In this document: piece by piece, positions 58,317-64,000 of the stretch
Position numbering within the stretch: position 1 is the first letter of the stretch
Layout: the number at the start of each line of letters is the position of its first letter
Origin: Acaudatibacter sp963835495
GTDB lineage: Bacteria; Pseudomonadota; Alphaproteobacteria; Caulobacterales; Caulobacteraceae
Direction of reading: 5' to 3'
DNA length: 64,000 nt
Assembly: GCA_963835495.1 (NCBI GenBank)
Contig: CAWIFQ010000003.1
Location: 1,178,001 to 1,242,000, forward strand
Program-made: the position numbers and the translations under genes
The notes under the pieces: model-generated
Seen by the model: the letters and a program-made list of their open reading frames with translations, nothing else
What the model was told of the DNA's origin: nothing
The model's database searches: none

Positions 58317-60221
58317 CTACCCCGCTCCCAGCGCCACGGCGACGTGGTAGGTGATGAAGGCGGCGATGTAGGCCAGGGTGATCATGTAGCCGAACATGAT
58401 CGCTGGCCATTTCCACGAGTTGGTCTCGCGCTTCACGACGCCCAGCGTCGAAGCGCATTGCGGGGCGAACACGTACCAGGCCAGGAAGGCCAGCGCCGAG
58501 GCCAGCGACCAGTGGTTCGCCAGGGCCGCGCCCAGGACGCCGGTGTTGTTGTCGCCGCCGCTGACCGCGTAGACGGTGCCGAGCGCGCCGACGGCCACTT
58601 CGCGGGCCGCCATGCCGGGGATCAGGGCCACGCTCATCTGCCACGAGAAGCCGATCGGCGCGAGAAGCGGCTGAAGCGCATGGCCGATCATGCCGGCGAA
58701 GCTGTAGTCGATCGCCGGGTCCTTGGCCCCCGGCGGCGCCAGCGGGACCTTCGACAGCGCCCAGACGATCACCATCATCGACAGGATGATCGTACCGGCT
58801 CGGCGCAGGAATATCTCGGCCCGCTGCAGCACCAGGCGGGCGACGTTCCACGGGTCGGGCAGCTTGTAGGCCGGCAGCTCCATCAGGAACGGCTCGGACG
58901 CACCGCGCCAGAACACTTTTCGGATCACGAACGCGACGGTCAGCGCGCTGGTGATCCCGGCCGCGTAGAGCCCCAGCATCACCAACCCTTGCTCGCTGAT
59001 CCAGCCGAACAGGGTGTGGTTGGGGACGAAGGCCGAGATGATCAGGGTGTAGATCGGAATCCGCGCCGAACAGGTGGTCAACGGCGCGACCAGGATTGTG
59101 GTCAGCCGGTCGCGGCGCTGGTCGATCACCCGCGTCGCCATGATGCCGGGAATGGCGCAGGCGTGGGACGACAGCAGCGGGATGAACGCCCGGCCATGCA
59201 GTCCGGCGCCGCCCATGATCTTGTCCATCAGGAAGGCCGCGCGGGCCATGTAGCCGACGTCCTCCAACAGGATGATGAACAGGAACAGGATCATGATCTG
59301 GGGCAGGAACACGACGACGCTGCCGACCCCGGCGATCAGGCCATCGCACAGGAAACTCTTCAGCAGGCCGTCCGGCAGGACCTGACCGATCCCGACGCTC
59401 AGCCAGGCGAATCCGGCGGTGATCAGGTCCATCACCGGCTGGGCCCAGGAGAACACCGCCTGGAACATGAAGAACAGCAGCACGAGCAGGATCGCCAGGC
59501 CGCCGACCGGATGCAGCAGCACCGAGTCCAGTCGACCGGTCCAGGTGTCGGGCCGCTTCGGCGGCTTGGCGTAGGTCTTGACCAGCCGCTCGGCCTCGCG
59601 ATGCAGCGCCCGGAGTTCGCTGCTGGCGGGCTCCTTCCAGGTGGGCGCGGAGACCGGGACCGTCGTCGCGGCGGTCTGGATCGCGGCCGCCAGCACGTCG
59701 ATGCCACGCCGGCGGGTGGCGACGGTGGCGACGATCGGCACGCCCAGATCCCGCGACAGGCCCTCGACATCGATCTCCAGACCCTGCCGAGCGGCGATGT
59801 CGATCATGTTGAGCGCCAGCACCAGCGGCCGGCCGGCCGTCTTCAGTTCCAGGACCAGACGCAGCGCGACACGCAGCGACGTGGCGTCGGCGACGCAGAC
59901 GATCACGTCCGGCGCCGGCTCGCCGGCCAGCTTGCCCAGCACGGCGTCGCGGGTGATCGCTTCGTCAGGGCTGCGGGCCCGCAGCGAATAGGTGCCGGGA
60001 AGATCGAGAATGGTCAGCCGCGCGCCGTCCGGCGACGCGTGGACGCCTTCCTTCCGCTCGACGGTGACTCCGGCGTAGTTGGCGACCTTCTGGCGGGCGC
60101 CGGTGAGGGCGTTGAACAGTGCGGTCTTGCCGCAGTTGGGCACGCCGGCCAGCGCGACCCGCAGGGCCCGGGGTTCAGCGATTGTCTCCTGCGGCGCGGC
60201 CGCAATGCCTGCGGCGTTCAT
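58317..60221 (-). CDS. feoB: Ferrous iron transporter FeoB
   Basis: 634 residues, intact: N-terminal G domain (G1 AGVPNCGKTALFN, G3 LDLPGTYSL, G4 LNMID), a helical spacer, then two Gate domains with Cys in SSHACAIPGIM and FAPQCASTLG. It carries Fe2+ across the inner membrane. Shorter than E. coli FeoB but usual for this class. Its start overlaps the feoA stop. Confidence 0.95.
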   Translation of the reverse strand: MNAAGIAAAPQETIAEPRALRVALAGVPNCGKTALFNALTGARQKVANYAGVTVERKEGVHASPDGARLTILDLPGTYSLRARSPDEAITRDAVLGKLAGEPAPDVIVCVADATSLRVALRLVLELKTAGRPLVLALNMIDIAARQGLEIDVEGLSRDLGVPIVATVATRRRGIDVLAAAIQTAATTVPVSAPTWKEPASSELRALHREAERLVKTYAKPPKRPDTWTGRLDSVLLHPVGGLAILLVLLFFMFQAVFSWAQPVMDLITAGFAWLSVGIGQVLPDGLLKSFLCDGLIAGVGSVVVFLPQIMILFLFIILLEDVGYMARAAFLMDKIMGGAGLHGRAFIPLLSSHACAIPGIMATRVIDQRRDRLTTILVAPLTTCSARIPIYTLIISAFVPNHTLFGWISEQGLVMLGLYAAGITSALTVAFVIRKVFWRGASEPFLMELPAYKLPDPWNVARLVLQRAEIFLRRAGTIILSMMVIVWALSKVPLAPPGAKDPAIDYSFAGMIGHALQPLLAPIGFSWQMSVALIPGMAAREVAVGALGTVYAVSGGDNNTGVLGAALANHWSLASALAFLAWYVFAPQCASTLGVVKRETNSWKWPAIMFGYMITLAYIAAFITYHVAVALGAG

Positions 60222-60538
60222 GGCGCGGGGCGAACCATCACCGACTGCGCTTCCCGGCGCCGCAACGCGACGGTCCGATCGGCCAACCGTACGGCGATCG
60301 GATCGCGCCCGAAGATGCCTTCGTGCACCAGGTGGACCGGCGCGCCCTCGACGAAGCCCATCTCCAGCAGCCGGCGCTCGATCTCGGCCCCGCCGAGGCC
60401 GCCGGTCGCCAGCGGCGCGCGCACTTCGACGATGACGCCGGCAAATCCCCGGCGCGCCGCGGAAAGCGGCGTCGCGGCGGGCCGTTCGGCGACGCTGTCT
60501 GCGGCGCTAGGCATTTCCAACTCACTGAAGCGGCGCAC
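60218..60538 (-). CDS. feoA: FeoA family protein
   Basis: 106 residues of the SH3-like FeoA fold: ERRLLEMGFVEGAPVHLVHEG and GRDPIAVRLADRTVALRRREA, with a poorly conserved 35-residue N-terminal extension. GTG 60538 is the first start; an ATG at 60514 would shorten the extension by eight. It assists FeoB. A Fur-like box lies 14 bp upstream. Confidence 0.9.
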   Translation of the reverse strand: MRRFSELEMPSAADSVAERPAATPLSAARRGFAGVIVEVRAPLATGGLGGAEIERRLLEMGFVEGAPVHLVHEGIFGRDPIAVRLADRTVALRRREAQSVMVRPAP

Positions 60539-60551
60539 TGTCCAACCTCTA

Positions 60552-60570
60552 ATCGCGAACGATTATCAAT
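60552..60570. promoter_or_regulatory. Fur-like box upstream of feoAB
   Basis: ATCGCGAACGATTATCAAT, close to a 7-1-7 inverted repeat (minus strand TGATAATCGTTCGCGAT) of the kind bound by alphaproteobacterial Fur; 14 bp before the feoA start, in an AT-rich patch. Iron repression is inferred. Confidence 0.55.
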
Positions 60571-60672
60571 ATCAGAACATTTGCGTCCTGTTCAATGCGC
60601 ATGAATGCGGCGCGTCGCAATGGCGCGCCACTCAGGGAATGTCCGGAGGTCGCGCTCCAGCCAGCTGGGCGA

Positions 60673-62932
60673 CTACGTCGGCCTGAACCGCTTGGAGGTC
60701 GGGAAGCCGCGCGGGGCCAGCTTGCCCGCCCCTGCCCGCCTGCCGAGCCAGTCGCGCCAGTCGGCCCAGGCGCGGCTGCGGCCGTCCGAGGTGGTCCAGG
60801 CGGCGCCCTGAGCCTCGGTGAAGACCAGGCCGTCGCGCAGGCCGCCCTCGCGGTAGCTCTGCAGCTTGACGCCCTTGCCGCGCGGCATTTCCGGCAGCTC
60901 GGCGAGCGGGAAGATCAGCGATTTGCCGTTGTCGCCGATCACCGCGAGGTGGTCGCCGTCGGCCGGGAGGCAGAAGCAGGCCCCGGCGGCGTCGACCGTC
61001 AGCACCTGTTTGCCGGCGCGTCGCATCGCCACCGCCTCGTCCTCGGGCACGACGAAGCCATACCCGGCCTTCGACGCCAGCACCCGCTTGCCTCCCGGCT
61101 TGTAGACGAACAGCGCCAGGATGCTGACCCGGTCGTCGAGATCGAGCATCAGCCGCAGCGGCTCGCCCTGCCCTCGCGCCGACGGCAGCTTGTCGCCTGC
61201 CAGGGTGAAGAAGCGGCCGTCCGAGGCGAAAAGCAGCAGCTTGTCGGTGGTTTCGGCCGGGACCAGGAAGCCCAGGCTGTCGCCTTCCTTGAACTTCAGC
61301 TCGGACGGATCGTCGATGCGGCCGCGGGCGGCGCGGATCCAGCCGCGCTCGGAGAGGATCACGGTGATCGGCTCGCGGGCGACCAGGGCCTCGACCGTGG
61401 CCGAGGCGTCGATGGTCGGCGCATCCTCGAACGTCGAGCGGCGCTTGCCCACCGCGGTGTTCGGGCCCAGCACTTCGCGGACGTGCCGCAGGCCGGCGCC
61501 GACCAGCTTCCACTGCTGCTTGTCCGAGGCCAGCATGCCCTGGATGCCGTCGCGCTCCTCGGCAAGATCGGCGTGCTCGCGGCGCAGCTCCATCTCCTCC
61601 AGCTTGGCCAGCTGGCGCAGGCGGGTGTTGAGGATGGCGTCGGCCTGCACGTCGTCGATCTCGAACGTGGCCATCAGCTTGGCCTTCGGCTCGTCCTCGA
61701 AGCGGACGATGCGGATCACCTCGTCGAGGTTGAGGAAGACGATCAGCAGGCCGTCGAGGATGTGCAGGCGCTGCTCGATCTTGCCGAGCCGGAAGCGGGC
61801 GCGGCGGACGATCACCTCGCGCCGGTGTTCGAGGAACGCCTGCAGCGCCGCCTTCAGCCCCATCACCCGCGGCGTGCTCTTGCGCGTCCAGCACGTTCAT
61901 GTTGATCGGAAAGCGCGTCTCCAGATCGGAGAGCCTGAACAGGCTCTCCATCAGCAGCTCCGGCTCGACGGTGCGGGCGCGTGGCTCGAGCACCAGCCGG
62001 ATGTCCTCGGCCAACTCGTCGTTGACGTCGCCCAGCAGCGGCGCCCGCTTGTTCTCGATCAGGGCGGCGATCTGGGCGACGAGATCGGCCTTCTTCACCT
62101 GGTAGGGGATCTCGGTGACGACGATGCGCCAGGTTCCGCGGCCGGTATCCTCTTTGGTCCAGCGGGCGCGGCAGCGCACGCCGCCGCGGCCGGTCTCATA
62201 GGCCTCGAGGATCGACTCGCGCGGCTCGACGATCACGCCGCCGGTGGGGAAGTCGGGACCGGGAACCTTTTCCATCAGCTCGGGCGTCGTCACGTCCGGG
62301 CGATCGAGCAGGATCAGGCAGGCGTCGATCAGTTCGGCGGCGTTGTGCGGCGGGATCGAGGTCGCCATGCCCACGGCGATGCCGGACGAGCCGTTGGCGA
62401 GCAGGTTCGGGAAGCCCGCCGGCAGCACAACCGGCTCTTCCTCCTCGCCGTCGTAGGTGGCGCGGAAGTCGACCGCGTCCTCGTCGATGCCGTCGAGCAG
62501 CAGCTGCGCGGCCTGGGTCAGCCGGCACTCGGTGTAGCGCATGGCGGCGGCGTTATCGCCGTCGATGTTGCCGAAATTGCCCTGGCCGTCGATCAACGGG
62601 TAGCGCTGGGCGAAGTCCTGGGCGAGCCTAACCAGGGCGTCGTAGACCGCGACGTCGCCATGCGGGTGGTATTTGCCGATCACGTCGCCGACGACCCGCG
62701 CCGACTTCTTGGCCGACGTCTCAGGGTCCAGGCGCAGCAGCCGCATCGCGTAGAGCAGGCGTCGGTGCACGGGCTTCAGCCCATCGCGTACATCCGGCAG
62801 GGCGCGCTGGGTGATGGTTGAGAGCGCATAGGCGAGATAGCGCCGCGACAGCGCCTCGGTCAGCGGCTCGTCGAGGATGCGGCCGGCCCCGTCGTCGGGA
62901 CCGCCGCCGGGCGGCAGGGAAGCGTCGTCCAT
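60673..62932 (-). CDS. parC: DNA topoisomerase IV subunit A (frame broken once)
   Basis: About 753 residues: SRRYLAYALSTITQRALPDVRDGLKPVHRR, quoted here only as its core LPDVRDGLKPV, the catalytic Tyr in AAMRYTECR, KYHPHGD, GQGNFGNIDGDNAAA and C-terminal propeller blades. GNFGNIDGD rather than GNFGSxDGD marks ParC. It decatenates chromosomes. The frame breaks near 61880, between NVLDAQ and the MGLKAALQAFLEHRR helix. Confidence 0.94.
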
Positions 62933-62977
62933 GCCGCTGGATTCGCCTGACTCCGGTGCGCTGTCCAGGAATGGTTA

Positions 62978-63015
62978 TTGACAGGTTAATTGTCAAAGTG
63001 ACATTCAAGTTGTCA
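62978..63015. promoter_or_regulatory. Tandem inverted repeats, probable MarR operators
   Basis: TTGACAGGTTAATTGTCAA (62978-62996) and TGACATTCAAGTTGTCA (62999-63015), two palindromes with TGACA/TGTCA arms 2 bp apart; the second touches the MarR ATG. The first TTGACA could also serve as a -35. Confidence 0.65.
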
Positions 63016-63473
63016 TGTCGACTTGGCAACCTGACTTAGCCCCCATTGTAAGTCGAATTCCGCGCCTTTATTCGCTCTTGAAGGCAGTTGGCGACGAGAT
63101 ACACGCTGGCGTTGGTATTACCGCGAGCATGCACGCGGTCATGTCTTCGCTCGCAGTGGGCCGTGGCCGCGCTGTGCCGGACCTGGCGCGCGAGCGGTCG
63201 GTGTCGCGCCAGCATATACAGTCGGTCGTCAACGAATTGCTCGAAGCTGGCCTGGTTGCGGCCGTCCGCAATCCGTCGCATCGGCGCTCGCCTCTGCTGG
63301 AGCTTACGGACGAAGGCCTGCGACGTCTTCGGATCGTCGAAGCGCGGGAAGCGGAGTATCTGACCCGGATCGCACCAGCGGTGTCGCACCTGGAACTCGC
63401 CGCAGCGGCGCGGCTATTCGATCACCTCGAGCGCGACCTGGCGGCGCAGATGAAGGATCGGACCGCCGCCTAG
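63015..63473 (+). CDS. MarR family transcriptional regulator
   Basis: 152 residues: a winged helix with VPDLARERSVSRQHIQSVVNELLEAGLV as recognition region (core SVSRQHIQSVVNEL) and wing NPSHRRSPLLELTDEG, framed by dimerisation helices. Ligand unknown. The palindromes at its start codon imply autoregulation, and parC is divergent. Its stop overlaps that of the DUF2061 gene. Confidence 0.88.
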   Translation: MSTWQPDLAPIVSRIPRLYSLLKAVGDEIHAGVGITASMHAVMSSLAVGRGRAVPDLARERSVSRQHIQSVVNELLEAGLVAAVRNPSHRRSPLLELTDEGLRRLRIVEAREAEYLTRIAPAVSHLELAAAARLFDHLERDLAAQMKDRTAA

Positions 63474-63742
63474 GGGGCGGGCGTCAGGCTTGGCGCGGTC
63501 ACTGGCGCGGGCTTGGCTTCCTGGTTCTCCGGCCGCCACCAAGGCAACCAGGCCCAGAACTGTTCGTGGCCGTAGTAGATCGCGATCTTGGTGAAGGTCT
63601 CTACCCCCAGGATGATCCCGGCGTATTTGAGCTGGCCGGTGACCACCCAGCTGATGATGAAGGTGTCCAGGCTGCCGACGACGCGCCAGCTCACGGCTTT
63701 CACCAGCGAACGGCTGTGGGATTCGGGCACGCGGATCAACAT
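63470..63742 (-). CDS. DUF2061 family membrane protein
   Basis: 90 residues: SLVKAVSWRVVGSLDTFIISW, cited by its ends SLVKAVSWR and LDTFIISW, then YAGIILGVETFTKIAIYYGHEQFW, the DUF2061 core with two hydrophobic segments, and a Pro/Ala-rich tail. Function unknown; elsewhere it sits near sulfur-assimilation genes. ATG 63742 is preceded by GGAGCC. Confidence 0.9.
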   Translation of the reverse strand: MLIRVPESHSRSLVKAVSWRVVGSLDTFIISWVVTGQLKYAGIILGVETFTKIAIYYGHEQFWAWLPWWRPENQEAKPAPVTAPSLTPAP

Positions 63743-63811
63743 CGGGCGGCTCCTCGCGAGAAGGAATTGATCGTCTCACGAGATAAGGTCGCCGCACAGG
63801 GTTTCTATCTC

Positions 63812-63822
63812 TAGAAATTCTA
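63812..63822. promoter_or_regulatory. AT-rich palindrome in the DUF2061-recO gap
   Basis: TAGAA-A-TTCTA, perfect 5+5 inverted repeat, in the 94 bp between the DUF2061 start and the recO stop. It may be the DUF2061 operator or promoter. Confidence 0.4.
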
Positions 63823-63836
63823 TAGGATATTGAAGA

Positions 63837-64000
63837 TTAGAGCCGCCCCCCCTCCGTCAGGCGGTCGGACAACCAGTGACGCGCGGGCGGCAATGGCCGA
63901 TTGAGCGGGGCGAACACGAAGCGCTCGAGGAAATGGCCGGTGATCGCCAGCCCCGCGCCGACGTCTCCAGCGCCGAGCCCGCCCTGGGACGAAAGCAGGA
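63837..64000 (-). CDS. recO: DNA repair protein RecO, C-terminal part (truncated by window)
   Basis: 53 codons to the stop at 63837-63839. The sequence GLAITGHFLERFVF, then LNRPLPPARHWLSDRL, is the C-terminal helix region of alphaproteobacterial RecO, which loads RecA with RecR and RecF. Place near parC agrees. The start is outside the window. Confidence 0.82.
   Translation of the reverse strand, partial: LLSSQGGLGAGDVGAGLAITGHFLERFVFAPLNRPLPPARHWLSDRLTEGGRL

Noticed and set aside
58143..60686. Long plus-strand frame of about 850 codons
   Set aside because: Antisense shadow of feoB and feoA in high-GC DNA; composition is His/Arg/Gly-rich with no domain.

Overview
The window is a high-GC alphaproteobacterial chromosome, most likely Caulobacterales (Caulobacter or Phenylobacterium relative). 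The grounds are the order ntrY-ntrX-dat-hfq-hflX, an alphaproteobacterial nuo operon running into birA, coaX and rnj, a dnaE preceded by a 29-codon ORF that matches Caulobacter SidA, an alphaproteobacterial SOS box (GTTC-N7-GTTC), and a parC/recO neighbourhood. This is inference from gene order and motifs; no database search was possible.

Layout. 1-6.2 kb: nitrogen two-component pair ntrYX, D-amino-acid aminotransferase, hfq, hflX. 6.2-9.7 kb: a toroid-fold gene behind a perfect SOS box, a GIY-YIG nuclease gene bracketed by inverted copies of a 33-bp hairpin repeat, an SRAP (YedK/HMCES) gene, mazG and a DUF6886-like gene. 9.7-15.3 kb: a two-gene minus-strand pair (dienelactone hydrolase, Gfo/Idh/MocA dehydrogenase), then tmk-holB-tatD-MBL hydrolase-formyltransferase on the plus strand. 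15.37-20.63 kb: nested mobile elements. An ISNCY/IS1202-type element with terminal repeats and a 5-bp direct repeat has an IS66 element (8-bp target duplication) inserted in its right end; both carry an extra non-transposase gene, and the IS66 also holds a 149-bp MITE-like inverted-repeat segment. 20.7-23.8 kb: small metabolic and hypothetical genes. 23.8-32.5 kb: dnaE, sidA, a TIR/coiled-coil/TM/Sel1 protein, HAD phosphatase, lolD-lolC/E, DUF1467, methylmalonyl-CoA epimerase. 32.5-35.4 kb: cytochrome b561, then a membrane gene, a winged-helix regulator and an isoprenyl transferase sharing a candidate operator. 35.5-55.6 kb: a 20-kb minus-strand block nuoA-nuoN, birA, coaX, rnj with several uncharacterised small genes inserted. 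55.8-64 kb: tRNA-Asp, glycosyltransferase, EthD protein, feoAB with a Fur-like box, parC, MarR regulator, DUF2061 and the 3' end of recO.

Many housekeeping genes (mazG, holB, tatD, dnaE, rnj, coaX, birA, nuoN/M/L/J/H/G/F, parC) are broken by single-base insertions or deletions that each restore a conserved frame when corrected. They are essential or core genes, often broken several times each, so I read this as consensus sequencing error and annotate each as one gene with the frame breaks noted. Intact stretches lie mainly at 1-8.9 kb and 51.3-60.6 kb.

The regions most worth a second look are the nested transposons with passenger genes, the hairpin-flanked GIY-YIG unit, the TIR/Sel1 membrane protein, the SOS-linked genes (6232 and sidA) and the unassigned genes inside the complex I operon.
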